From: Methanoculleus frigidifontis
Lineage (GTDB): Archaea; Halobacteriota; Methanomicrobia; Methanomicrobiales; Methanoculleaceae
Reading direction: 5' to 3'
Length of the DNA stretch: 64,000 nucleotides
Assembly (NCBI RefSeq): GCF_030464345.1
Contig: NZ_VCYH01000001.1
Location: 186,001 to 250,000 of the forward strand
The notes under the pieces were generated by a model, which was given only the letters and a program-made list of their open reading frames with translations, was not told the origin of the DNA and did not search any database. The position numbers and the translations under genes were made by a program. Below, piece after piece: positions 43,942 to 53,006 of the stretch (position 1 is the first letter of the stretch; every line of letters begins with the position of its first letter).

Positions 43942-44802
43942 ATGTTGAACGATCTAGTTGATAAGAGAAAGAAATTTCTTGCAGAGTCTGAACAGCACAA
44001 AACCCGTAGAAACGAGCTGAACGCGCTCGCAAGCAAATATGCCCGTGAGCGGAACGTGCTCAACAACCAGACTCGCGAGTTCGTCGAGGAGGCGCAGAAG
44101 CACAAGGAGCTCCGGGACAAGAACAACGAAGAAGTCCAGGCGTTAAAAGAGCAGCGCAACGAGCACAATGAGAAGGCGAACGAACTCTTCGAAGAGATCG
44201 AAGCCTTCAAGAAAGAGCACGGCAGCCTGAAGAACCGGGGTATCAAGGAGCTCCAGAAGCAGATCGAGCACCTCGAGTTCAAGCAGCAGACGGAGGTCTA
44301 CAGCACCGACAAAGAGCGGGAACTGATCGAGAAGATCAAGCACCTGAAGGCCGGCGTGAAAGAGCAGGAGGCCGAGCTTGAGCAGAACAAAGAGATGCGC
44401 ACGAAGCTTGCCGATGCCCGTGAGTTCCGCAGGCTCGCCTCGGAGATCCACAAGGAAGTCACCGAGAAGGCCGAACTTGCACAGCAGCACCACGACCTGA
44501 TGGTCGAGTCGTATCGCAAGGCCGACAAGTCCCGGGAGTCCGCCGACCAGTTCCACCAGCAGTTCGTCGAGGCGCAGGAGTCTGCCGACGAGGAGCACAA
44601 GCTCTTCATCGCCTGCCAGAAGGAGCTGCGCGACTACGACAAGGTGATCTCGGGTCTCCGCCAGAAGACCAAGAAGACGAAGGTCACCAAGGAGCAGAAG
44701 GCGGTACGGAAGGAAGCCGAGCGGATCTTCCAGCAGTTCCGCGGCGGCGAGAAGCTGACGACCGACGATCTGCTTCTCCTCCAGCGTGCAAAACTCATCT
44801 AA
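43942..44802 (+). CDS. Long coiled-coil protein (COG1340-like)
   Basis: The 286-residue protein is almost all charged heptad helix (LVDKRKKFLAESEQHKTRRN; KELQKQIEHLEFKQQTEVYS) rich in Glu, Lys and Gln, with a short non-coiled end (GGEKLTTDDLLLLQRAKLI). Proteins of this type are widespread in Euryarchaeota (COG1340) and often misannotated as phosphoserine phosphatase. Function unknown. It has no membrane segment. Confidence 0.82.
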   Translation: MLNDLVDKRKKFLAESEQHKTRRNELNALASKYARERNVLNNQTREFVEEAQKHKELRDKNNEEVQALKEQRNEHNEKANELFEEIEAFKKEHGSLKNRGIKELQKQIEHLEFKQQTEVYSTDKERELIEKIKHLKAGVKEQEAELEQNKEMRTKLADAREFRRLASEIHKEVTEKAELAQQHHDLMVESYRKADKSRESADQFHQQFVEAQESADEEHKLFIACQKELRDYDKVISGLRQKTKKTKVTKEQKAVRKEAERIFQQFRGGEKLTTDDLLLLQRAKLI

Positions 44803-45011
44803 TCATACCTTTTTTGGATTTGCGGTTTTTAAAAGCCTGCACTGCGCGGGTGATCGTCTGCTCGCAGCCGCCTCTTGCGCCGATACGTGAAGGAAGATTC
44901 CCCTCACCGATGCTGCGCCTCATCGCTCACCTCCGGAGGATGCAGTCGCGGCGGCCCGGTTTTCCCGACACTTGAAAATCATTTAATAGATTTGCAGCGA
45001 TCTTTATTGAG

Positions 45012-46136
45012 ATGTCACGAGACCGGACGCTCATCCTCTGCGTTGATCGCGATGATGATATCGGGTATAAGGCCGGGATAGCAGGTCCGGTCGTCGGGAG
45101 GGAGGCGTGCCTCAAAGCAGCGAACGCGCTCGCTCTTGCCGACGCCGAAGACTCCGACATAAACGCGATATTCGAGACTATCAGGCTCTACGACGATCTC
45201 TATGGCCGGGGCGAGGAGGTTGTCGTTGCGGTCATCAGCGGCAACCACCTCAATATGCTTGAGGGCGACCGGCGGATTGCGACCGATCTCGATACGATCC
45301 TTGCGGCCACCGGTGCCACTTCCAGCGTCCTGGTCACGGACGGTGCCGAAGACGAATACGTTCTCCCCATTATCCAGTCCCGGGTTCCGGTGAGCAGCAT
45401 CCGTCGGGTCGTGGTGAACCAGATGCCGAACCTGGAGGGGACCTACTATATTCTTAAACGGCTGCTCGACGATCCCAAGATTGCACGGATCGTCCTGGTG
45501 CCGCTCGGCCTTGCCATGCTCCTCTACGCGGCCGCCTACCTGCTCGGGTATCCCGAGTTCGCCGTCATCGTCGTGGTCGGCGTTATCGGCACCTATCTCC
45601 TCTTCAAGGGGTTTGGTTTCGACGAGATCTTCCACTACTTCGTGACGTCGCTGCAGGCATCCCTTCGAGGAGGGAGGTTTACGTTCGTCTCCTATATTGC
45701 AGCGATATTGATGGTGATCGTGGGTATCATCATGGGGTTGACGAGCCTTCTGACCCTGTACAAGACGTCGGGGATCTTCTTCTATGTCCTGACGTTCATC
45801 TACGGTGCAATCATCTGGTTCACTGCAGCGGGCCTGGTTGCCTCGCTCGGGAAGATCGTCGACATCCTCCTGAACGAACGTGAGAGCATCCGAAGGGTCG
45901 TGGCACTGCCGTTCTTTGTTCTGGCGCTCGGTGCCATCGCATACGGTGCAAGCATCTATACGCTCTCCATCAGCGAGATCCCGCAGTTCCCTATCACCGA
46001 GGATGTGGGCATCCGCTACATCGTCTTTGCAACGATAGGCGGACTGTTTCTGGCCTTCTTCGGGGTCTATCTCCAGTCGCTTCTCGGCAGGTGGGCCGGA
46101 GAGCACGGCGCCAGACATCTTGAGAACGACGCATAA
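45012..46136 (+). CDS. DUF373 family membrane protein
   Basis: The 374-residue protein has a soluble N-terminal domain (LILCVDRDDDIGYKAGIAGP; VVVAVISGNHLNMLEGDRRI; RRVVVNQMPNLEGTYYILKR) and about six C-terminal transmembrane helices. This is the archaeal DUF373 layout. Function unknown; aspartate-rich N-terminal motifs suggest nucleotide or metal binding. It runs convergent to the small secreted protein. Confidence 0.88.
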   Translation: MSRDRTLILCVDRDDDIGYKAGIAGPVVGREACLKAANALALADAEDSDINAIFETIRLYDDLYGRGEEVVVAVISGNHLNMLEGDRRIATDLDTILAATGATSSVLVTDGAEDEYVLPIIQSRVPVSSIRRVVVNQMPNLEGTYYILKRLLDDPKIARIVLVPLGLAMLLYAAAYLLGYPEFAVIVVVGVIGTYLLFKGFGFDEIFHYFVTSLQASLRGGRFTFVSYIAAILMVIVGIIMGLTSLLTLYKTSGIFFYVLTFIYGAIIWFTAAGLVASLGKIVDILLNERESIRRVVALPFFVLALGAIAYGASIYTLSISEIPQFPITEDVGIRYIVFATIGGLFLAFFGVYLQSLLGRWAGEHGARHLENDA

Positions 46137-46358
46137 CGCTCCCGGTCATGTGCACGTGCCGGGGTGCACTCTTTCTCCCGGATTCTATGAATCCGGCAGG
46201 CGTTTTTCGGGTCGTGCTCCGGGACACACAGGGTGACAGCGTACCGTAGGGCACTGCGGTTCCCGGGACCGGGGAAGTGGCTCGTGGAGATACACGACTT
46301 ATCAACCAGCCTCTGCAATGAACGAAAAAGAGAAAGCGTCAACCGGAACGGCCATGGG

Positions 46359-46811
46359 TCAGGTGGCGGCGAAGTATCCGATACCGCCCGGCACTTCCCG
46401 CACATGTGTAAAGCGCCTGGTCTCCTGCGGTGTGGTGACGGTGAGATCCGGTATCTGCACCGTGAACGTATGCTTCGGGAACCAGTAGGTGCCACCGCCG
46501 TAGTCGTCCGATGCATTGCTCACGATAACGACGGCACGGTTGAGGTCGAGCCGCTGAACCCGGGCATTCTCAAAGTCCAGCACTTCAAGTACCTTCCGCC
46601 TGAGATCCGATTTGCCGAGCAGCATAACAAGCAGGCTGATCCCATCGTCTATGGTGTAGTCGACGGTGACGACGGCGTGCTCCTCTGCAAGGTTGATAGA
46701 GACGTTTTCTATGGAGATGTAACTGTATCGCGCCGAATCATCGTTTGCAAAGGCTGGAGCAGCCAGTACGGCGAGGAGCATCAGTACGATGACAGGTGCC
46801 GCCCATCTCAT
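46359..46811 (-). CDS. Small secreted protein, hypothetical
   Basis: The 150-residue protein has a signal peptide (APVIVLMLLAVLAAPAFA) and then a beta-rich domain (YSYISIENVSINLAEEHAVV; YTIDDGISLLVMLLGKSDLR). There is no C-terminal anchor. I do not recognise the family. Confidence 0.7.
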   Translation of the reverse strand: MRWAAPVIVLMLLAVLAAPAFANDDSARYSYISIENVSINLAEEHAVVTVDYTIDDGISLLVMLLGKSDLRRKVLEVLDFENARVQRLDLNRAVVIVSNASDDYGGGTYWFPKHTFTVQIPDLTVTTPQETRRFTHVREVPGGIGYFAAT

Positions 46812-47031
46812 GCTTCAGTACGTTTGAGAGCAGCCGATAAATCCTTTATGGTATCCCTGAAGAAATGGTGTGGGATCTACCGTCGGCGGTGGGGGGATGT
46901 CGACAGAATAGGGGTGAAAGAGGCCGTAGCGTGGGTTGCCGTTCGGTGAATGTGTTCCCGGGCCTATACTCTTCTCGGAGCCCGGGATCGTCGCTGAAGT
47001 GCAGAATATAGGATGACGTGTCCCGACCTGC

Positions 47032-47307
47032 TCACCGTGCCTGAATGAGTACAATCTCGATGCTCGATACGTTGGTCTTGCCGGTATCGGTATCGATCAT
47101 CTCGGTGGATGTGAAGATCTCCTTCTTACTGACGTTCTCGAGAAACCGGTTCAGGGCGATCTCGGCCGTATCGACCGCCCGCGAGATTGCCTTGCCGCGT
47201 GCTTTGATTGCAACCTCGCCCGCTCCGTTGTTGAACTGGGTTACCACCGCGAGCACGTAGTTCATGACAGGTTTGTTCCCTACGAATACTGTGTTGTCTT
47301 TAATCAT
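47032..47307 (-). CDS. albA: DNA/RNA-binding protein Alba
   Basis: The 91-residue protein matches Alba: [20 protein letters not shown], then [20 protein letters not shown] with the nucleic-acid-binding lysine region, and a beta hairpin with SSIEIVLIQ. It compacts DNA or binds RNA as a dimer. It lies 15 nt after asd on the same strand. Confidence 0.94.
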   Translation of the reverse strand: MIKDNTVFVGNKPVMNYVLAVVTQFNNGAGEVAIKARGKAISRAVDTAEIALNRFLENVSKKEIFTSTEMIDTDTGKTNVSSIEIVLIQAR

Positions 47308-47322
47308 CGTTGACCCACCTCT

Positions 47323-48339
47323 TTAGAGATACTTTTTCGAATAGATCAGCTCGGCATTGAGCACGGAAGCACCGGCAGCCCCACGGATGGTGTTGTGACC
47401 GAGTGCAATGAATCGCAGTCCCTCCCGTATTCTCCCAACCGAGACCGTCATGCCTCTTCCCCTGTTGCGGTCAAGGCGCGGCTGCGGACGATCGGGCTGG
47501 TCGAAGATCTCAACTGGCTTTGCCGGTTGTAAGGGAAGATTGCTGAACGGGGATTTAAAGTTTGCGTAAGCTTTTTTCACTTCGGATACCGGGGCCCCCA
47601 CATCCATCCACACTGCAAGCGTGTGGCCATCGATAACCGGAACGCGGTGGCAGCTTGCACTCACGCCGAATGGAGCGTCTTCGATCTCCGAACCGGTGAA
47701 CCTCCCCATGATCTTGCGGGTCTCGGTCTCCATCTTCTCCTCTTCAGAGCCGATGTAGGGAATAACATTATCGTAGATATCCATTGCGGATACCCCCGAG
47801 AACCCTCCGCCCGAGATCGCCTGCATGGTCGCGACACGCACATCAGTGAATGCAAACGAGCGCAGCGGTGCAAGCGCCATAACGAGTACGATGGTGGAGC
47901 AGTTCGGGTTTGTGACGATGAAGCCGTCCCTCCCCCGATCCCGCTGCAGATCGATGAGGCCGAGATGGTCGGGATTGACCTCCGGCACGACCAGCGGGAC
48001 GTCCGGGTCCATGCGGTGTGAGCGGGCGTTGCTGCAGACGGCGACGCCGGCCTCTGCGATGCCGGCCTCGAGCGGCGTCGCAATCTCGGCAGGAAGCGCC
48101 GAGAATACCAGATCGCAGTCCTTCACGCTCTCGACGGTCGTCGGAGTGACGACGGTCTCGCCGATAGAATCCGGGAACGGCGCATCAAGGCGCCAGTTCA
48201 CGATACTGCCGTATTTTTTTCCTGCACTCCGTTCGGAAGCGGTGAGCGTATGGAGATTGAACCATGGATGATCAGCCAGAAGCTGAACGAAGCGCTGTCC
48301 CACCGCTCCAGTGGCACCAAGCACCCCTACGTTTATCAT
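47323..48339 (-). CDS. asd: Aspartate-semialdehyde dehydrogenase
   Basis: The 338-residue enzyme reduces aspartyl phosphate for lysine, threonine and methionine synthesis. NADP motif GVLGATGAVGQRFVQLL, catalytic cysteine in VTNPNCSTIVL and the active-site histidine in SASCHRVPVIDGHTLAV are present. ATG 48339 is preferred over TTG 48345. Confidence 0.95.
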   Translation of the reverse strand: MINVGVLGATGAVGQRFVQLLADHPWFNLHTLTASERSAGKKYGSIVNWRLDAPFPDSIGETVVTPTTVESVKDCDLVFSALPAEIATPLEAGIAEAGVAVCSNARSHRMDPDVPLVVPEVNPDHLGLIDLQRDRGRDGFIVTNPNCSTIVLVMALAPLRSFAFTDVRVATMQAISGGGFSGVSAMDIYDNVIPYIGSEEEKMETETRKIMGRFTGSEIEDAPFGVSASCHRVPVIDGHTLAVWMDVGAPVSEVKKAYANFKSPFSNLPLQPAKPVEIFDQPDRPQPRLDRNRGRGMTVSVGRIREGLRFIALGHNTIRGAAGASVLNAELIYSKKYL

Positions 48340-48345
48340 AGGCAA

Positions 48346-48944
48346 GAGTATCTGTAGTGTTGGTGTTATTAAATAATGTGATTTCTATCCCGTACGGCGG
48401 GAAGACCCGGTTCCACAAGCGTTAGGCTGAAAGGGCTCCCTCTCTCAATCCCAAATGGCTTTAAGCCTCTGCAGCGCCACGAGATTGGTTGGGAGGGTAT
48501 TCATACCTGAGATGCATACTGCTCGAAACCCGAAGGTGAGTTGGCCGTCCCGGTTCCCAGGGGACTATCTCACGGGATGTCGATTCTCAAGCCCCTCAGT
48601 GCGGCGAACGCTCTGACGATGCCGTCATATGATTTTTTCCGCTGCATGGCGTCCGGATCTGCTCCGGCACTCGCACCCGGCCCTGGCTGTTTTCAGCGGA
48701 TACTTCCGTTTTGTCTCTCAAGCAGGTGGCTAATAGGATGTGTGTCTCGATGAGCCGTTTCCCCGACCCCGGGAACCGTGGTGGCACCAGCGTTGGGGGA
48801 AGGGTGAGGGGGGAGACCCGCCCTCCCCTCGCCCCACCCGCCGTGAGGATGTCGCCGCGGTACGCCGCCAGATTGCGGCACCCGGGAGGTTGGGCGTGGA
48901 GACATCGTGTCGCGTTCAGGTAGTGCCCTACGAAACAACTGATA
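48346..48944. other. Repeat-rich intergenic island upstream of asd
   Basis: No credible gene. The DNA near 48770-48850 is GC-rich with GGGGGAAGGGTGAGGGGGGA and CCCTCCCCTCGCCCC tracts like those flanking the MITE-like copies. The rest (48346-48720) shows no protein-like frame or clear structure. Together with 48945-49498 it separates asd from the dap genes. Confidence 0.4.
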
Positions 48945-49145
48945 CTCCCTTTGTTGCGATCGCGTCCGGGTGTTCCCGATTGATTGCAACCCGGGGGCAC
49001 GGCTTTCCATTGGGTATCGCCATGACTGCCCCGCCCCCATGGCGATAGCCACCACGGTTCACGGCATGTGGGCATGCGTGAGAAAAAAGGCCGAACTTCG
49101 GGAACCGGCCAGGTCCGGCACTAATCCCGTCAGGGAAGAATGACA
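48945..49145 (+). repeat. Degenerate partial copy D of the MITE-like element
   Basis: CGGGGGCACGGCTTTCC, GGGTATCGCCATGACTGCCC, GGCGATAGCCACCACGG and GTCCGGCACTAATCCCGTCAG follow in the same order as in copies B and C, with deletions and no recognisable terminal repeats. It is probably an old copy. Confidence 0.6.
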
Positions 49146-49498
49146 GCCGGAATAGGGCTTCACCAGAGCCCGATACTGGAAATCTTCTCCCTATGGTTTT
49201 TTTTCATGAACGCGGGTTGGTGGATAGCGTAATTTCGGTCGGATTCTCTGAGATCAAGCATCAGGTATATGCTGGAGCACTACCCGCGTTCAGGTGTTTC
49301 CCGGAGCACCGCCATTTTTCACGAGTACGATCTTCACGTTCCTCGGAAAATGGAAAGGTGCACCCCGGAGCATCGCTCGGGTGTGCATCCTCAACGAAGA
49401 TCAGCAGTCGTTGCAAGTATGCTACGGTTGTGCTGCAGAGGCGTTTCACGAGAAGAAGAATGAAGCAGGATGCCGTCCCGCGCTATGCGGGCGGCGAT

Positions 49499-49672
49499 TT
49501 ACTCCATAGAGATTGCTTCGGCGGGACACTCATCGACACAGGATTCGCAGTCCACACAGAGATCGACGTCGACCTTTGCTTTGCCGTCTTCCATGGTGAT
49601 AGCCTCGGCAGGGCAGATGTCGACACAGGTTTCACAGCCGGTACACTTTTCAAGGTCAATCTTTACTGTCAA
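49499..49672 (-). CDS. 2[4Fe-4S] ferredoxin
   Basis: The 57-residue protein has two motifs, CTGCETCVDICP and CVDCESCVDECP, spaced as in clostridial-type ferredoxins. The start is TTG 49672: it has GAGGAA just upstream and gives the usual short N-terminus (TVKIDLEKC). The upstream ATG at 49708 would add extra cysteines not normal for the family. It lies 75 nt after dapB. Confidence 0.9.
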   Translation of the reverse strand: MTVKIDLEKCTGCETCVDICPAEAITMEDGKAKVDVDLCVDCESCVDECPAEAISME

Positions 49673-49747
49673 TGTATTTCCTCTGACTGTACATGTGCAG
49701 CAAAACATGTAAAATAATTTTTGGTTCCGGCTTTCATTCCGGCGGAT

Positions 49748-50506
49748 TCATATGCCGAGAACGTCTTTCATCGAGTAGATCCCTGGGTCCCGGCCCGCCA
49801 CCCAGCCGGCCGCCCTGACTGCGCCCTGGGCAAAGACCGCCCGGTCGTAGGCGCGGTGCGAGAGTTCGACACATTCGAAGTTCCCGGCAAAGAGCACGGA
49901 ATGGTCGCCGACAATATCGCCGCCCCGGATCACGTGGACGCCGATCTCATCTTTGCGCTCGCCCATTCCCTCCCTGCCGTAGGCCTTCTCCCGTTTTCCG
50001 ACCTCCTGGTCGAGAATCTCGAGGATCGTCTTTGCCGTGCCGCTCGGGGCGTCTTTCTTATAGCGGTGGTGCGCCTCCGTCACCTCGATATCGTAGTCGC
50101 CGAGCAGCCGGGCTGCCTCCCTGACGATCTGCCAGAAGATGTTGACGCCGATACTGAAGTTGGTCGAGATGACCGCAGGGACGGTGCCGGCGATCGCATC
50201 CTCGATCTCCGCACGCTGCTCGGGCGTAAACCCGGTCGTGCCGACGACGAGCGCAACATTGTTCCGGGCTGCCGCTTTGATGTTCTCCACCGCAGCGTGG
50301 GCGATGGTGAAGTCGATGAGGACGTCGGGGCGTGTCTCCTGCAGGAATGCATCGATCCGATCCGATGTCACGACTTCGGCACCGAAGAGCGATCCGTCTT
50401 TGATATCGATGCCGCCGACGAGGTGCATGTCGGGCGATTCGTCGACGATCCTTCCGATCGTCGTCCCCATCCGGCCGAGGGCTCCGGCGATGGCAATCTT
50501 AGTCAT
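49748..50506 (-). CDS. dapB: 4-hydroxy-tetrahydrodipicolinate reductase
   Basis: The 252-residue enzyme has the NAD(P) motif IAGALGRMGTTIGRI, VVGTTGFTPEQ, and the catalytic EAHHRYKKDAPSGTAK. It makes tetrahydrodipicolinate for lysine. It overlaps the dapA end by 8 nt. Confidence 0.95.
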   Translation of the reverse strand: MTKIAIAGALGRMGTTIGRIVDESPDMHLVGGIDIKDGSLFGAEVVTSDRIDAFLQETRPDVLIDFTIAHAAVENIKAAARNNVALVVGTTGFTPEQRAEIEDAIAGTVPAVISTNFSIGVNIFWQIVREAARLLGDYDIEVTEAHHRYKKDAPSGTAKTILEILDQEVGKREKAYGREGMGERKDEIGVHVIRGGDIVGDHSVLFAGNFECVELSHRAYDRAVFAQGAVRAAGWVAGRDPGIYSMKDVLGI

Positions 50507-51374
50507 ACTGCCCGAGCACCTCCCGCAGCTGCTGTGTCTTCGCCGCGTCGAGGTCGTCGAGCGGCAGCCGCACCGGCCCGGCCGCCATACCGCGGAGCCC
50601 GACCGCTTTCTTCACCGGAATCGGGTTGGTGTCGATGAACATGGCGCGGAAGAGCGGCGAGAGTTCGTAGTGCACCTCCTGCGACCGTTCGAGGTCGCCT
50701 GCCATAAAGAACTCGTGGAGGTGCACCATACGCTGCGGTTCGACGTTCGCCGCAACCGAGATGACGCCGTCTCCGCCGAGCGCCAGGATGGGAAGGGTCA
50801 TTGCGTCGTCTCCCGAGAGCACGACGAACTCTTCGTCGCGGGTCTCCTCGATGATCTGGGAGACCTGGACGATGTCTCCGCTCGCCTCTTTGATCCCGGC
50901 GATGCCGGGGTGCTCTGCGAGCTCGGCGACCAGGTCCGGCTGCAGGTTCTGCCCCGTTCGACCCGGTACATTGTAGAGGATCACCGGGATGTCGAGGTCG
51001 GCGAGCCTGGTGAAGTGTTTGATGAGACCCGAGTGGTTCGGCTTGTTGTAGTAGGGGCTGATGACGAGGACGCCGTCCGCCCCGGCGTCTTTTGCGGAAC
51101 GGGTCAGCCTGAAAGCCTCTTCGGTGTTGTTCGAGCCGGTGCCGGCGAGCACAGGAACCTTGCCGTTCACGACGTCGACGGTCTCGCTGATGACGCGTTC
51201 GTGCTCCTCAAAACTGAGTGTGGCCGACTCACCGGTCGAACCGCACGGGACGATGCCGTGAATGCCGTTCTGCAGGAGAAAAGTGATGTTAGACCGTAAT
51301 CCTTCAATATCGAGATCCAGCGCATCGCTCCTCGTGAAAGGGGTAATGATTGCTGGAAGAACTCCCTCAAACAT
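50499..51374 (-). CDS. dapA: 4-hydroxy-tetrahydrodipicolinate synthase
   Basis: The 291-residue aldolase has GIVPCGSTGESATL, the catalytic tyrosine in ILYNVPGRTGQNL and Schiff-base lysine in IAGIKEASGDI. It condenses pyruvate with aspartate semialdehyde. It lies 10 nt after the S17e gene. Confidence 0.95.
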   Translation of the reverse strand: MFEGVLPAIITPFTRSDALDLDIEGLRSNITFLLQNGIHGIVPCGSTGESATLSFEEHERVISETVDVVNGKVPVLAGTGSNNTEEAFRLTRSAKDAGADGVLVISPYYNKPNHSGLIKHFTRLADLDIPVILYNVPGRTGQNLQPDLVAELAEHPGIAGIKEASGDIVQVSQIIEETRDEEFVVLSGDDAMTLPILALGGDGVISVAANVEPQRMVHLHEFFMAGDLERSQEVHYELSPLFRAMFIDTNPIPVKKAVGLRGMAAGPVRLPLDDLDAAKTQQLREVLGQYD

Positions 51375-51384
51375 GATATGACGT

Positions 51385-51573
51385 TTACCGTCTTCTTCTA
51401 TTTATCTTTCTTGAGATATATCCGGCGACCCGGTTGCGGACACGTTTGCTGTCGATCACGGCAACTTCCATGACTGCGTGCTTGTTTTCGTCGAAGTTGT
51501 TGCTAAACTGGCTGCCGTGTTTTGCAATCAGTTCTTCTCCAAGATTTTTGATATATGACGGTTTAATGCCCAT
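51385..51573 (-). CDS. rps17e: 30S ribosomal protein S17e
   Basis: The 62-residue basic protein (MGIKPSYIKNLGEELIAKHG; DSKRVRNRVAGYISRKINRR) is a typical archaeal S17e. It leads the run S17e-dapA-dapB-ferredoxin. GGTC with AGGAAAGG upstream serves as ribosome site. Confidence 0.95.
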   Translation of the reverse strand: MGIKPSYIKNLGEELIAKHGSQFSNNFDENKHAVMEVAVIDSKRVRNRVAGYISRKINRRRR

Positions 51574-51584
51574 GGTGACCTTTC

Positions 51585-52136
51585 CTATAATTGTGCATAT
51601 GTTATGCGCGTTGACAGTTTAAGAATATTATGTGCGACGATTCCGGGATCTTCGCCGAGTATCCGGATCATGGGTTCTTTTCCGACAGCGCCGCGATCGT
51701 AGATAACATCCGGCATGCCGTCCCTGCAGCACGACGCCACGCCCCAGTCCATCGTCTGGACGCCGGGCGGCTCCGATGCGCGGTCAAAGGAACAGACCTC
51801 GAACATCATGGTGTCAAATTCGGGGAGCAGCGCCTCCGAGAACCGGATATTCGCCGCGCTCCGGATCGCGGGGTCGAACTTCATGGCAGTCATCACGATC
51901 CGGGCGACATGGTCGCTGGCGCCGAAGGCGACAGTGCCGACCGGATGCACCTGATCGCCGAGTTTCACGATCCTCCCCTGAACCGCCGCGACGTCGTCTC
52001 TGCTCCGCGGATCCGGGAGTGCATAGGCGATGTTCATGCCGACCTCCGGGATGAGGCGGACGTCCATCGACTGGGCGAGCATCCCGACGGCCTGCTCCAG
52101 GCTGCGCATGACCTGTGCGCGTTCATCCGAGATCAT
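51585..52136 (-). CDS. ThiN-domain protein (thiamine-phosphate synthase family)
   Basis: The 183-residue protein is a stand-alone ThiN domain: LIPEVGMNIAYALPDPRSRD, GTVAFGASDHVARIVMTAMK, VQTMDWGVASCCRDGM, GAVGKEPMIRILGEDP. ThiN replaces ThiE in many archaea, usually fused to ThiD or to a DNA-binding domain; a lone domain could be the enzyme or a thiamine-phosphate sensor. I start at ATG 52136. Confidence 0.78.
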   Translation of the reverse strand: MISDERAQVMRSLEQAVGMLAQSMDVRLIPEVGMNIAYALPDPRSRDDVAAVQGRIVKLGDQVHPVGTVAFGASDHVARIVMTAMKFDPAIRSAANIRFSEALLPEFDTMMFEVCSFDRASEPPGVQTMDWGVASCCRDGMPDVIYDRGAVGKEPMIRILGEDPGIVAHNILKLSTRITYAQL

Positions 52137-52176
52137 AGCACATACCCTTCGCAGATGAACGGGATAAGGATACCGC

Positions 52177-52752
52177 CTATGCGAGGCCGACCCGGTCGCG
52201 ATCTTCGGCAAGCCCCTCGATCGCCAGGCGGTAGAGTGTCTCGAGATCCATCAGGGGCTCGACGGCGCGTATCCGGTCGCGTTCGCATCCGGCGGCGAAC
52301 GCTTTCTCCCTAAACTTCTTCCGGACGGTCTTTGGGGTGACGTCGTCGATCCTGCCGCCCTTCACCAGTGCACAGGCAAGCACCAGTCCCGAGACGCTGT
52401 CCGACGCCTGAAGGGCGATCTCGACCGGTGCGGTGTAATCTCCAAAGAGCATGTGGTTGTGCCGCATGACGACCCGTGCCTGGTCTTCGGGAAGACCGCT
52501 TTCGGTCAGGATACGGTATCCCTCACGCCCGTGCCGGGTCATATCGCCCTCCGTGACCTCGTAGTCGATATCGTGCAGAAGGCCGATGACCTCCCAGGTG
52601 CCGGCATCTTCGCCGAGGTGCTCTGCAATCTTCCGCATCACTGCCGCTGTGGCATAGCTGTGGATCAGGAGCGACCCGGTCGTTACGTACTCGTGGAGGA
52701 GCCTCTCCGCTCCGGCTCTGTCCATAGGTTCGGGTTTTGGCTGCAGGATCAT
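52177..52752 (-). CDS. HD-domain protein
   Basis: The 191-residue protein has the HD metal motif split as HSYATAAVMRKIAEHLG, GLLHDIDYEVTEG and RHNHMLFGDYTAPVEIALQA. Such proteins hydrolyse nucleotides or phosphoesters; the substrate is unknown. A GGTATATCC box about 40 bp upstream supports ATG 52752; ATG 52725 is also possible. Confidence 0.8.
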   Translation of the reverse strand: MILQPKPEPMDRAGAERLLHEYVTTGSLLIHSYATAAVMRKIAEHLGEDAGTWEVIGLLHDIDYEVTEGDMTRHGREGYRILTESGLPEDQARVVMRHNHMLFGDYTAPVEIALQASDSVSGLVLACALVKGGRIDDVTPKTVRKKFREKAFAAGCERDRIRAVEPLMDLETLYRLAIEGLAEDRDRVGLA

Positions 52753-52823
52753 AAAGATGGCGGTAGATGCGCTCCCGACGAATGCATAAAGGATATACCC
52801 GCTCCGGGCAAACATTCCTTATC

Positions 52824-53006
52824 ATGCAGAACCGAATCATCGAGGTCTTGGTCGCGGTTGCAACCCTTGCGCTCTACATTGCGCTGATCGTGCTCCTGCC
52901 CATGGTCATGGCCGAAGCTCAGGGCCTCGCGTATCTCGTCGCTCTCGTGATCTTTATCGTCACGCTCAGCGCAGCAGGCTACCAGCTCGATAAAAGAGTT
53001 GCCTAA
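52824..53006 (+). CDS. 60-residue membrane protein with two helices
   Basis: The product has two transmembrane helices (VLVAVATLALYIALIVLLPM; YLVALVIFIVTLSAAGYQL) and a charged end (DKRVA). The end overlaps the convergent priL stop by 4 nt. No family recognised. Confidence 0.65.
   Translation: MQNRIIEVLVAVATLALYIALIVLLPMVMAEAQGLAYLVALVIFIVTLSAAGYQLDKRVA

Noticed and set aside
49193-49480. Plus-strand frames upstream of the ferredoxin gene
   Set aside because: Short, mixed frames with no conserved motif or start signal; probably non-coding.
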